Assembly (NCBI GenBank): GCA_963513935.1
Contig: OY740774.1
Span: 97,471,668 to 97,535,667 of the forward strand
Length of the DNA: 64,000 nucleotides
Source of the DNA: Aphrophora alni
Lineage: Eukaryota; Arthropoda; Insecta; Hemiptera; Aphrophoridae
Reading direction: 5' to 3'
Positions within the stretch are counted from its first letter, which is position 1, and each line of letters starts with the position of its first letter. Both the position numbers and the translations under genes were made by a program. Under the pieces are notes generated by a model. It did not search any database and was not told the DNA's origin. It saw only the letters and a program-made list of their open reading frames with translations. Positions 11,296-22,818 of the stretch are shown piece by piece.

Positions 11296-13226
11296 TGTAG
11301 CATTCAAATTCTAAAAAATCCATCCTGCAAAATAAAATTCATAAACTCGTTTTCCACATCCAACTTCCGTCGCTTGACAGATGCTGCCACCCGGCGAGAT
11401 CATCCAAAACTAACGATCATATGATATCGGAGGGCAGAGTACAACGGCTGGCCAGCCTAGCTGTCTAAATACCCGTTATCTAGTCTACCGGTAGTCACTC
11501 ACAATGCCTGACTTTTTTTAACATCGTTATGTTAGATATAATAATCTCTCCTGATTCTCAAAATCCTGCTTCAGTCTTCAACGATGCTTAATCTACAGTT
11601 TCTGTGCGTTTTAGTCTATAATGTTAATTAAATTATTATTTTCACGGCACAAGCTCACGTGAACTGCGACAGGATTTTCCAGGTACAGATTTTATCATGT
11701 TTTAAATTTTTGTTAATGCTTTAAAATAATTTATTAATTATCATGTATTCTTTAAAATATGTATTTCATGTTTTATTTAATATTCAATGTTCTTTTGAAA
11801 CTCAATGATTATAAAAATTTTCTTTTGTTAAAACATACTTTACTAAACCTTGCAAAGGCACATTTTGAGTTTTAAAACAATTATGTGAAATATGTGCAAA
11901 CTAATGTTGAACTTTAAATGATCAAAATATCTTATTGAACATGTCAAATATAAAACAATTAGAGAAATCTCTTCTAAAACAGAAAATTTTGTTTTACAAA
12001 CTTTTGCAGATTTTGCAAGTCTTATACAAGTTTTGTTTTAAACTAAACGAAATATATATAAATAGCTTTATAGTCATCTAAGAAGCTTTTAATTATAATC
12101 TTAACGAATTTCTGTTATACCATCAATTTTCTTTAATTTTGACAAATAACCAGATATTTACTTTAATAATGAACTTTAATGCCACAACATGTCTGATTTT
12201 GTACAGACGCTAAAAAACATGTTTTTTGCTCATAGCTAATATGCTGGTAGAAGAAACACGGCTAAAGATCTGAACACGTTTCGCCCTGTTAACAAAACAC
12301 GTTTTGTTTCAACATAGCTTCAGAGTTTCACGTGCACAAAAGTGATGTTACAAAACTGACTTTATAGAACTTTATTTAAACTCATATTGTATATGTGCCT
12401 AAATTTACTTCAGCGAATATGTTACTCTTAAAAAACTATCTTTTAGATGTAGACTTGTGAAATTAATTATAAAATATATAAAAAATTATTGGGTGGAGCC
12501 TGCATGCAAACTTTCGGTCCTAACAACCTCCAAGAGGTTATTTTCTAAATTAATATAATTGACGTCAATTTAAAAATTTAATATTCAAAATTTTCTTTTC
12601 TTTTCTTTTAAAATAAACTATTCATTTCATAATAAATTCTTTATCTAAAACATATATATATTTATTGGCCAATATAGCTTTTAAGAAATTTATCAAATAA
12701 GTAATATTATGTAACTGTTTTAAAAAACTTATCATTTCATAAAGTTTAAAGGGGGGGGAGTAAATATCAGGATCTTTTCATCTTTTTTTTTATTTTGTAA
12801 TTTTTACATTAAGGGCGTATAATCTTTTTTTTTTTGGATTAATTATAATCCTGTTAACTGTTAAGCTGTGCTCATTGTCTTTTGTTAAATTTTGTAACTA
12901 TAAAATATATAAACTAAAAGGGGGGATAAATCTTCAGAATTTATTGATTAATTTTTTTTTATTTTTAATTATAATATTTTACATTAAGGGCGTATAACTA
13001 TTATTAACTATAATCTTGTTAATCATAAGCTGTTTATGATAATTTTGTCTCAGGATGTCTTTCTCAATTGTAAATGATAAAATCTGAAACGTTGAAATTT
13101 TTTTTGTTTCAATAAACTTGAGCCTTGTTAATCATTAAATTTGTTTTGTCTTTTTTTTTAATTTCTCTTTTCAAACATTGTTACCATTTGGTTCCGCCTT
13201 TCTTAAATTTAAGTCCCCTGGTAACA
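11296..13226 (+). repeat. 3' LTR (1,931 bp)
   Basis: Matches the 5' LTR along its whole length at a constant offset of 4,067 bases, changing to 4,066 at one A-run (seven A near 8361 versus six A near 12427). No base substitution was noticed by eye. It is followed by the CTAG target duplication at 13227-13230. Confidence 0.95.
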
Positions 13227-13230
13227 CTAG

Positions 13231-13915
13231 GATGTGTGTGCAAATTTAATTTGAAATTGTTCTAACATCTACATCGAATGGCAATTTTTAAACGGAATTA
13301 TTTATTTAGTTAAACACAAACAATTTGCAGCATCTATTAATTAAGTCACTAAACTTGTAAACTATAATAAATTTGAACAACAAAACTGCTGACTTTACTT
13401 GGAAGCAGAGATAAATAACGTGATTTTAAGCAGCGAGAATCAGAAGAACAAACATTTATTTAAACTTACTAACTTTTAACAACGTCTATACAGAATATAA
13501 AGTGGGATTTATCATGTGGTATTTAAGGGTAAAATTGATTACTAGTAATTGGGGACATTAGTTGATTAATGCTTAAGAATTATTTATTTTATTTGTTAAT
13601 CCTATTGTTTACCGCTAGGATTTACAAACATCACGCGCAAATAGAACCAGCTAGATTTACACAAAATGGTGCACCATGGACAAATTTATTTAATTGTTTC
13701 TGAAAATACTTTTTCATAATATAATCTTGAACTCAATAAATTATAGAAAAAACAAAATATTGGATATGGCACTCAGGGTATCCGTATACCGCCCAGATAC
13801 CACAAATCGTACGTAAACTTTAATTCTAGATTTATAAATTTGGGTGAGGTTAATGGAATAGGTTTTCAGTCTTCAGGTAGAATGTAATTAGGAAGGGACA
13901 CGAATAGTTCACGAG
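13231..13915. other. No recognisable feature
   Basis: AT-rich flank of the LTR element. Nothing identifiable. Confidence 0.5.
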
Positions 13916-14055
13916 ATGTCCCGATTACTAAAAAGGCAGAACTCTGGCCTCTCATTAACCGGCCTTGGCAGTGAAGGGCCTTACCCTAATACACCCTTAG
14001 AAACAAGCTATCTTTTAAACATGGGAGACCCTGTAGGCCAGTACTCATTTAATAT
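13916..14055 (+). CDS. Short coding-like stretch, function unknown
   Basis: From the codon at 13916 the frame reads MSRLLKRQNSGLSLTGLGSE followed by about 24 more residues of balanced composition before the frame runs into a T tract that reads poly-Phe. The stretch is clearly richer in GC than its surroundings and the residues (Arg/Lys-rich start, Ser/Thr/Gly-rich middle, RQNS resembling a basophilic kinase site) do not look like translated AT-rich noise. The ATG has a weak context. I see a GT (CCT-GTAGGC) near 14032 that could act as a splice donor but no convincing exon model. It may be a first exon, a retrotransposon remnant or chance; I do not recognise the protein. Confidence 0.22.
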
Positions 14056-14323
14056 ATTGTCTTTCTTTTTTTTTTTTAATTTAGATACTCAGTTACACGA
14101 TTATAATTATAATAACTTGGGTGGTCCGTTATCAAATGAAAATAATGACAAAACATTATACATACAAAAGTATCTTCCCTCCACCCTTTCCATCAAAATT
14201 GTGATTTGAATTTGTGTTCAAATAATTTTATACATTTTACTAAAATTTAAGGAACAAAATAAGTCACAGCCAATTTGTATTCCACGTTGTCTGTTTTAAA
14301 AGTTTGTAAATATAGTATTATAG

Positions 14324-14324
<1 letters not shown>

Positions 14325-14381
<57 letters not shown>
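14325..14381. repeat. (TA)n microsatellite
   Basis: About 57 bases of almost pure TA with one TTTA interruption. Confidence 0.95.
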
Positions 14382-14504
14382 GAATAAACTTCTATTTCTA
14401 ACGTTTCGCTTAATTTTAAGCTTATTTGAACACGATATATTCACAAAAACCATTTTCAATTAGTAAATTATGAGCATCACAATTCCAAAACTTCCTATAT
14501 AGAA

Positions 14505-15075
14505 ACGACTATCTTGATTGAATCAATCTTGCAGACTTTCTTAAAGAGAGATCATTTTCTCTGTCGATTTCAGGAATTGCGTCGGAGATGAGTTGTTTCA
14601 TCTTGTTTAATGTGCGTGACTTCCCAAAAAGCAACAACAAAAAACACTTTCTCTTTGACAAAAATCCCCGAATCGTGTACTTTGATCCAATTTTTTACTA
14701 TTCTTCTTGTTTCGTCAGAATATTTACTTTTATATTTATATTCCATTCAATACTCCCCTTATAGATTATAACTATTTGTGTTCTCAATATTACTTATACA
14801 TTTCCTTCCTAAAATATTAGTTGTGTTCATATCTGCTATTATCTATATTGTACTGTATTGTTAAGTAGGCCCTACTATATAAATAATTTTGCTACGGTAT
14901 AAGTTTATTCAACTGTAAAGATAATTTACCTTTTTTATTCCTAATAAATTATTCATTATTTTGCTTTTATGTCTGCTACTTTGTTTATTATTATATTTGT
15001 TTATAAACAAGTTTTAGTTTGTAAGTTAGGCACTCGATAATGGGATTTGATTTATACTCTCGAAACGTCGTGTAT
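14505..15075 (+). repeat. Dispersed repeat with hammerhead-like tail, copy 1
   Basis: The left part (about 14510-14700) matches 55440-55620: shared pieces include ATCTTGATTGA, TGTGCGTG and TCTTTGACAAA in the same order. The right end (15035-15075) carries the tail motif TTTATACTCTCGAAACGTCG shared with 43656-43700, 51739-51785 (minus) and 52098-52143. In the tail a GATAA segment is followed by a short imperfect hairpin ending in CTCTC and then GAAACGTC, reminiscent of a hammerhead ribozyme, but the upstream core is degenerate. Likely an old non-LTR or Penelope-like element relic. Confidence 0.5.
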
Positions 15076-16674
15076 TATTTCTAATACATAAATGATGGCA
15101 AATGTCCGAACAAACAATAATATTAATAAATATTCCATCATTAAATAATCATTTTAAAAATAGAAAGACTGTGTTTTAAATTTATAAAGTTTTAAAATTA
15201 TTTGATAAATCAACTTTATTTTTGTTGTGATAAATTATATTAATATGTGTGTGTTTTTTCTTTGTTTATATATATTTTTAATTTTTAGGAATAGAATTTA
15301 ATTTGTTTTAAATATACTGATTTCTACACTGATAGGTCACTAACAGCAATGGAGTGGGAGGTTTACGGTAAATCACTTTAGGTTGTACCAGCAAAATCAT
15401 GTAACATTATTTAAAGTATATATTACAGGCATACCCACAACTAAGTCTGATAAAACGTTATCGCAACAAGTATTTAAGAGTAAGGTCAGAGAGTTAACCT
15501 ACCATTAGGGCTGTGAATTCACACGAATTATCATCTTTACTCTTGGGAATTTTACCAAACATTGATAAAACACTCAACTTAGTGAAGTTGTGATGCGTCC
15601 CTGGTCATACAGGACTTGAGGGTAACGAAAAGGGAACGGTTGGATCCTCGACTTAACTCATTAGCCCAGAACTTGCTTGGATTTGTAATCGATCTAAAAA
15701 TAATAATGTCCTACTGTTATTAATATGTGTGTATTTATTCCAAGTTCCAAAGAACACTTTTAACTCCAACTATCTAAAATGTATTACTTTTCCTAAAGTC
15801 TATCCAAAACATGGAATACAATTTGTTATTTTATACTCTTTCAACAAAATAAGATCTTAACTTTGTCTTTTTTAAACAATAAATCAACGATATTAGGACA
15901 TCCAGGCTATTCAACAACACTACATGAATCTTATTAAATTAAATTCTCTACTAAATTCTGTACAGAAGACATAGATCTGTGATAAAAGTATATTTATGTT
16001 CGCTAGAACAGAGTGTTGTCCTATACAACTAAAAATTACAATCCAATCTTCACTTAAACACTTTAAAAATAATTTAGTCTAATACTATTGCAATAAAAAA
16101 ATATAACTTTTGTGTCGACTGACAATGAACAGCATCATACATGTTGATTTCTTTCTTTGTTTTCAAAATACTAATGTCCAATCTATATTATCACCTATTC
16201 TTCAATAAGCTACAATAAAATAATAACTGTATTAGTTACACTCTCTACGGAATAATTTCAATCATAAGTTTATTTATCAATTAACATTATGGTGTGATAT
16301 TCACATTTATAAGTCAATTATGTTCTATCTTAATTGCATTTCGAAATGAGTTTAAAAATGCCTCAAATGTGATCGACATCACAGAGTAGAGTACTGAAAT
16401 CCAATCTAAATTATAAAAGAAAAATCATAATCTTTTGGATTATTAGGTTACTTCTTTATTTCCATTCAATCCAATTTTTCTATACCTTTAATGTAAAAAC
16501 TATAACTCGAAAAGGGACTATAGGGGGTGACTTACTAGGAATGTGTTTTCTACAAACTTTGATGACTTAAGTGCATTTATGTCACTCATAAAGATTCATT
16601 GATGTACTGACAGAAAAGTTCTTACCGAAAACTCTTCGTTAAAATTAATAGAGGTATTATATCAGACATAGTAA
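15076..16674. other. No recognisable feature
   Basis: AT-rich, no repeat, coding or structural signal that I could support. Confidence 0.45.
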
Positions 16675-16770
16675 TATTTAAGGATAAAATAAAGCAAAGG
16701 TTTAAAGTTTCAAATTTATACTATTAAATATTTGAAACTTTAAACCTTTGCTTTATTTTATCCTTGAATA
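16675..16770. repeat. Near-perfect hairpin, 41-bp arms
   Basis: The arms 16675-16715 and 16730-16770 are reverse complements with one mismatch (TATTTAAGG versus TATTCAAGG), around a loop of about 14 bases. Each arm contains ATAAAATAAAGCAAAGG. The transcript of either strand would fold into a long stable hairpin. No target duplication was evident, so whether this is a tiny foldback element or a locally formed palindrome is open. Confidence 0.93.
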
Positions 16771-16921
16771 TGGAGTTTCAACAAGAAATATCTGCCATTA
16801 CATTAAAGTTGTATACTAATATATTTTTATAGTTCCTGTCCCTATACTTGTCTTGATGTTAACTCAATGGCTATTAATGATTTTTTTCATTTTATGTGAT
16901 AGACTAAAACTGGACTACCAA

Positions 16922-17080
16922 CTCTCACAAATATTACGTTTATTTATTAAAACTTGTTTCAACGACAAAGTCTCCATCTTAACTGATGCATGAACTACAC
17001 TAACTAAACTATTCGAAATCCTTTTGATTTAATAAACGTAATATTTGTGAGAAATTAGTTCTACTTTTATTCTTACAAAT
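16922..17080. repeat. Inverted pair of repeat family H2 (hammerhead-like)
   Basis: A minus-strand copy (16922-17013) and a shorter plus-strand copy (about 17016-17080) of the family also found at 26990-27130 and 62285-62435. Both end in AAACGTAATATTTGTGAGA, so the pair forms an inverted repeat with the shared ends outermost. In the minus-strand copy the hairpin GACTTTGTC followed by GTTGAAAC is preserved (GAAAC at 16960-16956), while the upstream CTGAGGA core has mutated to GTTAAGA. Confidence 0.75.
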
Positions 17081-19479
17081 TCTCACAGTTCATGTTCAAT
17101 ATTTATTTTAATGATAAAACGTTACATGTTTTTATTTTGTTTTCATGTTTTGGGTATTTTATGATTTATATATTTTTAAAGTTAGTTAAACTTGAGTTTT
17201 CCTTGTTAAAATTGGTGTATTTCATGAATTATTAAGTAAGTATATGACGTTTAATTTCTTTTCTCAGATCCTTTTTTTGATAACCTATGAAAAAACTGTA
17301 TAAGCAATATAAAAGGTAATGATGTTCTTTTTTTTATAGTTGCATAAGTTGCAAAGCTCCTTATAAAATAGGATAAATGCTCCTGTACTAAAATAAAATT
17401 GTAAGTGAAACTTTAATTATAAGAACAATATATTGAGTCTGAATAATAGTTAAGTTCTACTGAAATACTATCTAACACGAGTCAATTAAACGTAATGTGA
17501 CAATAATAAGGAAGGTAGTTACATAAATTACAAATATTACTAGTAGAAGGAATATTTAGAATAATTGTAAAAACTCTGCTTCAGTATTAATTATAAAAAT
17601 AATAAGTATATGAAGATTGTAGTACTATTATTTAACTTGTCTGATTATTATATCTGTGACATTGTAGTTAATATACCCGGTTCTAGAGATGAAAGGCTCG
17701 TCTAGAGAATTATCTAAACATGAACACCTACAATTAAACATTTAACAAAAGGTATTTGTTAACGTATGATAACCATATCATATTCAACGTCACTTTGATC
17801 ATTGAAAAAAATGTAAACGACAGATCTCGGAATAATACGGGCAAAGAGGATGGAAAAGTTGGTATGTACTGTAACATGCGGGTGCCATTCCCCTTATATT
17901 TGTAATTAAATTATTTATAACCTAAATTTGTTTTAAAGTGTTATTGACAAGTGACATTTACAGAGAAAGTAAAGATAACGTCAAAATATCAAGTAGTCAG
18001 TAAAGTAATTGAATTAATATAAACTATGGTAGTATAACTAGTCAGGATTTAAACAATTTGGAAATGAATGGAGACAATGAAGCAATGAAAACTATTTCTC
18101 TCATATCTACCACAATATTGCTCACAATCCGGGCCTATGTTTACGTACTGGTATTATCATGAAACATACTTCTGTGTATGAATCTCATGAGAAATGGGGT
18201 TTTAAAATAAAATAATGAATGCACACATTATTCCTGTCAACTGGACTGTTGCAAATGAATTTAAGGGATAATGCATCCGGTGATATTTTATGAATGCTTG
18301 ACTACACACATTGTAATGTATAAGAGTGTTGTACGACGTATTTGACTCTTTCGTCATCAAAATTATAATAGAAAGTAAAACGTAGTTTGATCTTAATTGA
18401 AACTACAAAGACAATAAATAATAAAATTATTATGCAAAGACAATAATAAACTTAAAAATAATTGATAAAACGGTTTATGTTGTTTGGAATTTTCTGCAGG
18501 AAAGAATTCTTAACTAATAATTGACAAAAAAGTGACAGAATTAGTCTAACCTTTACTCGATTAGAGCACTGAAATACTAACTTCATTTCGTAAATACAAT
18601 GATATAAGAACTAAGTTGTTTTATGTTAATAAGATTTAAAATATTTTGTTGTCAAAATAAAAGGAATTGTTTTACCAAAATGTTACCTTGTCAATTTAAC
18701 TTGTTTTAATTTAATATGTTTGTGTTTTAACTTTTAAATACACACTGATTTTATTTTTAATGCCATTACATATTACAGTATATTGTAAGTGGATGTATTA
18801 GTCCTCTTTGACTGCTGTTTGCTGTAAATGAGTTGAGAATGATATTTTGTATTTTAAACCGACTTAACTTAGCTATATATTACTGTATATAATATGTGAC
18901 ATGCCTATATCCAGAAACATTATTTATACATTTATATTTTAAATTAATTTTTATTTCTCTTTATGTATTGCCATGTGTTCAACCCTCTATTGTGTTATAT
19001 TTACCTACTTGGCACTACGATAGTACAAAGTTTATGTTCAAGTCACTCAACCACGCCCCTCAAAATACTAACAGGAAAAAGTTGATGAAATAAGTTTCAC
19101 AATCCAATATGTTTCTCGTAACCCCTTAACCCATTATTGGAATCCGTTCTTTTTACAGCTATTATAATCATTATATCTGCTAGGATCTACATAATTAGTT
19201 GAATACAATCCTTTTGCCAATCCAAGGGTTGTATTATTAGTTATATTTGTCGACTAGTTTCTGAGTTACTACATTTTAGAGAGTACTAAGTCTTGAAGAT
19301 TAATGATCTTCGTAACTTGTTGACAAATATAAATAATAAGACTGTTGGCAGAAGACTGTACTGAAATAAAAACTTCTTTTTAAACAAAATATATTAATCA
19401 AATACTATAATTTGAATAGAATCCGAATACATTGTTTCAACGTCATGTTATAAACTCTAGACATAATCTAAATTGTTCT
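17081..19479. other. No recognisable feature
   Basis: About 2.4 kb of AT-rich sequence. No tandem repeats, transposon ends or coding relics that I could support; the open frame at 18896-19093 has no motif. Confidence 0.45.
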
Positions 19480-19770
19480 TCTTTTTTAAAACAATACAAA
19501 AAACTAATTAACTATTTCCATTCCTCTCAGGTTACTGCAGTTCTTATTTAACTGCTTTATTTTTTCCACCTTAAGTAAGAACTATTTGCTTTTAAAATAC
19601 TAGCAAGAGGTAACTCAATAACACCTGTCTTGTGTGAGTTCTACAACTAACTAGCACTTTGCACTTCTAACTCGTTTAGGTTTGTTTACACTTTTATAAA
19701 TCTAATTAACAAATTAATTCAATCTACACCGTTTTAAAATTACCCAATGTTTATTTAATTACACGCCCGG
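19480..19770 (+). repeat. Repeat family F, copy 1 (uninterrupted)
   Basis: Matches the segments flanking the LINE tail at 56.9-57.5 kb. The left part (ACAATACAAAAAACTAATTAA through TACTGCAGTTCTTAT, to about 19550) matches 56788-56855; the right part (GGTAACTCAATAACACCTGTC through TTTACACTTTTATAAA) matches 57560-57700. Here there is no LINE between them, so this copy shows the pre-insertion arrangement. Confidence 0.7.
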
Positions 19771-20514
19771 TAACAACGAATATTGTTATATTGCAACCAA
19801 GAACATTTATATTGCAAATTTGCGAAAGCTAATAAAACCTCAATATTTTATAAATTTCTGCAAGTATTTTCCCAATTTTATAACTTACTTATTCTCATTA
19901 TTTGTAATTAATTTCCCTTTGTATTTAATTAAAATAATTTGATTTATATTCAGCTAGTACTGTCAACGGATTAAAAATATTTTTCAGATAACAATTATTG
20001 TTCAAAATAAATTGCTATACGTTATTGTTTATTTTCTAACAAACAATTGAAATATCAAATATTACAAATACACATTGCTTTATTTATCAGTTTTCATTTG
20101 CGATAAATTCTGTAATGAGTACAAACTTTAGCAGTTAAAATATTTTGTAAGCATTGGTTAGAAACTTTTGCAATTCTGAATGAACGAGGCTTTATAAACG
20201 TGACGCATATTTTAGTCAATTATCTATATTGATGATGACATTTATTAGTCCAATATTCACCTGTAGTCAGAATGTAATTAACTTTTGATATGACGTCATG
20301 GCTATATACACCGACAATTTAAAAATAAGGACTGAAAGAAAATTAAACCATATTTGTGTAAAATATTTCTTTGTCATATTTCCATTACGTAAATGAAAAT
20401 TTATTGTGACTTTTATAGACTAGTATTAAATTAAAATAAATTTTATTTGGTATTCAATAAAATTATTAAGTAGTTGTAAAGGAGTGGTGGGGATGACTTT
20501 AGATATATGCGATG

Positions 20515-20780
20515 TAATAAAACCATCTTTATCTATCTTACCTTAATGTTTCTACAATTCTTCCTTAACCACCAATACTGTTACATTCTCTTTCGCCGCC
20601 CCCCCCCCGCTATCGCCACCTAGAAATATCATTTTTTATTATGTCGTCTTCTTTTTTAAAGTAGACTCGAAATTAACCCAACCTCGGTATTTATATCCTA
20701 CCCCACTGATTTTCCGCCCTCTCTTTTTATCCACATCCCTCCGTCAGACGAGTTCAACCTTCTAAAGTTTAGACATTGTA
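20515..20780 (+). repeat. Repeat family E, copy 1
   Basis: Shares AAACCATC(T/C)TTATCTATCT and, further along, a CATCC/CCACATC segment with 57880-58020, where it again follows family F. F and E are therefore probably parts of one larger element. It includes a C9 run near 20603. Confidence 0.55.
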
Positions 20781-22310
20781 CTAAATTATGAAAAAAGGTC
20801 CTTGATTAACAGTGGCATTCATAAACTTCGTTCCTTTATTATTCAAATGTATCTTCATTTCAAAAATTCAAAATCTATCACCGTTTATCTCATTTAACAT
20901 TAGCTCCCAAATAATTTTGTAAAAAAAATATCGATTTAACAGCGGCCTTGAGTTTATTACGGTATTTTCGAAATATCAATATGATTAAAGTAGATGTATA
21001 CAATAAAATCCTAGTTCTGGTCTAATGTCAGCATGTCTTCTAAATTTTGTCAGTTTTTAGTGTGATTATTATTGTTTGTGTTATAATAGCATGAGTAAGT
21101 GTGTTAGCAGGAGACAACATTGGGTGATGTTCCATTAATTCTATTCTAATCTTATTCTAATGCTAATATTATATTTAATTAAACATAAGTTGCATCACTT
21201 TAGTATTTTAGGATGTTAAATTTTTAATTTATTTTTGACAGTTAAAATTTCAGGGCTATTTTAAAATCACCAACTGCAACATCCATGTTTCATTCATCCC
21301 GTCTACACAATGAACAATATATTTTTAATATTTTTACAAGAGGTAATTTAATTGAGTCTTTATAGTAAAAATATTTTTTTAGAAAATATAACTATTTTAC
21401 TAACAATAGTTCTTCCACGTATGTATTGGCAATTTCTTTATATATTTTTTTTATTCATGCTTGTCCAGAAATACAGTCTTACAAAATCATAACCGTAATT
21501 TTTAGTTATTGAGAATCAAGTACATCTTCAAACAATCATATCCTTCGTTCTACTAACAAGTGGGGAATTGACAAGGGAGATTTTATTTTAACGTGTAGTT
21601 TTGAAGTTCGCAGAAAAATATCAAATTGTCAGGAAATAAATTCTAATGTTTCAGGTACACCCTTTTGTTTTAATCATTTTCCTAGAATTGTAGAAGAAAT
21701 TAAGATTAAAATTTAATTTAATATATTATAATAATAATTATGATAATTAAATATTGAAGTAGTCTACTTTGCTTTTGGAATACGTTTTTAATAGGTAAAA
21801 AACATATTTGTGAGAATTTGTGTTGAAGTTTATTTCTATCACATATTATAATCATGTAAATAATGTTTGTAGTTTGTAAATACGAAACGAATATTTCTCA
21901 GTTTTTTATTTTGTTTAAGACATGCTTTAGCAGATATTTTAAAGATAAAAAGAACACCGTATCTGTCGGAATTTACAGTATATATATCCGTTATTCGTTG
22001 ACGAATATATAAATATTTATTTTGTATAGGCTATATTAAAGGAGAGTATAACAACTATCAATAATTTTTGCATTTCAAGATTTGTAATTGGTATCCAAAC
22101 ATATTGGTAATCCTAACATATGAATGAAGATATTAAACTAATAAAAATAAATATATTTTAAAATTAACTTTTGGCTCTATTTTAACCTCTTCTTTTTTAA
22201 CAAATAATAATTTGAAGAAATCTAATTTATCACTTTAAAAAAAATCTCTGACTTAACTTTAAAAACGAACATTATACATATTTTTCTGCCTACTTAGATA
22301 TATATTATTA
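20781..22310. other. No recognisable feature
   Basis: AT-rich; nothing supportable. Confidence 0.45.
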
Positions 22311-22818
22311 TACAGGGTGTGGCAAAAGTCAGTTAACCGAAAATACATCTTAGCTATAACTTGTATTTTACATAACAATAACAGTATTATTATTAGTTTA
22401 ATTTACCTGTTAGAGAAACTGCTCAAAGTAGTCACCTTCATTGTCTATACACTTTTGGCACCTTTTTACCACTGATTTGCACATTTCTTGCACAAATTGC
22501 TTGCCTACTAGGATGTTGAACTTCAGGAAACTGTTGTTCGAATCCTGCAATAATATCGATAAAATTACGATCAAATTGCCACCACTTTTTCAAAAGAAAA
22601 ACTCGAAGATCTAGAAAAGTTTAAGATTCATGATTGTAAACACTAACGTATAAAATAAACAATCACTCGCGAACTTAACTTCACGGTCACCACTGTTAGA
22701 CTGACTAAACAAAGAATAAACCTGGACTACAACTTAGATAAGATTAGATAAGCAGAGATAAACAATGTCGCTCACCGGCCTGCAGCGATTAGTTAACTGA
22801 CTATTACCAATGTATGTA
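22311..22818 (-). mobile_element. Internally deleted mariner-like element
   Basis: About 508 bp. The left end begins TACAGGGTGTGGCAAAAGTC, the classic TACAGGGTG start of mariner-like elements that carry DUF4817-type transposases. The right end is the inverted counterpart, sharing AGTCAGTTAAC perfectly but diverged further out (about 19 of 27 positions match). The element is oriented on the minus strand: leader and a possible start near 22627, a frame that stops after a few codons, then a deletion joining to the transposase C-terminus at 22410-22553. Non-autonomous. The right boundary is the less certain one. Confidence 0.8.
22410..22553 (-). pseudogene. Mariner-like transposase, C-terminal fragment
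   Basis: A 47-codon open stretch ending in a stop at 22410-22412. Its end reads VKRCQKCIDNEGDYFEQFL, matching the usual C-terminus of Tc1/mariner-superfamily transposases (a basic patch, then RCxxCIDxxGxxFE, then stop a few residues later). The catalytic DDE domain and the N-terminal DNA-binding domain are missing, deleted between here and the right terminal repeat. It cannot encode an active enzyme. Placement just inside the left terminal repeat is as expected for the 3' end of the gene. Confidence 0.8.

Larger units (their letters stand above)
7229..13226 (+). mobile_element. Complete, young non-autonomous LTR retrotransposon
   Basis: A 5,998-bp insertion with two almost identical long terminal repeats (7229-9160, 11296-13226), each starting TGTAGCATTC and ending GGTAACA. 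The 4-bp target duplication CTAG lies at 7225-7228 and 13227-13230; the empty site would read CCTAGG. A primer-binding site follows the 5' LTR and a G-rich polypurine tract precedes the 3' LTR. The 2,135-bp internal region has only short open frames (9179-9454, 10179-10460, 10843-11061) dominated by poly-Phe/Leu reads of T runs; I see no Gag, protease, reverse transcriptase, RNase H or integrase motif. It must rely on proteins from another element, like LARD-type elements. The only LTR difference I noticed is one A in a run of A, so the insertion is very recent. Superfamily cannot be set without pol; a 4-bp duplication suits Gypsy or BEL/Pao. Confidence 0.93.

Noticed and set aside
14275..14463. 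62-codon frame with an Ile-Tyr repeat
   Set aside because: Reads through the (TA)n microsatellite.
14580..14720. Plus-strand open stretch in the dispersed repeat as a Penelope endonuclease end
   Set aside because: I could read an open frame but no GIY-YIG or reverse transcriptase motif, and the partner copy at 55.5 kb does not keep it clearly.
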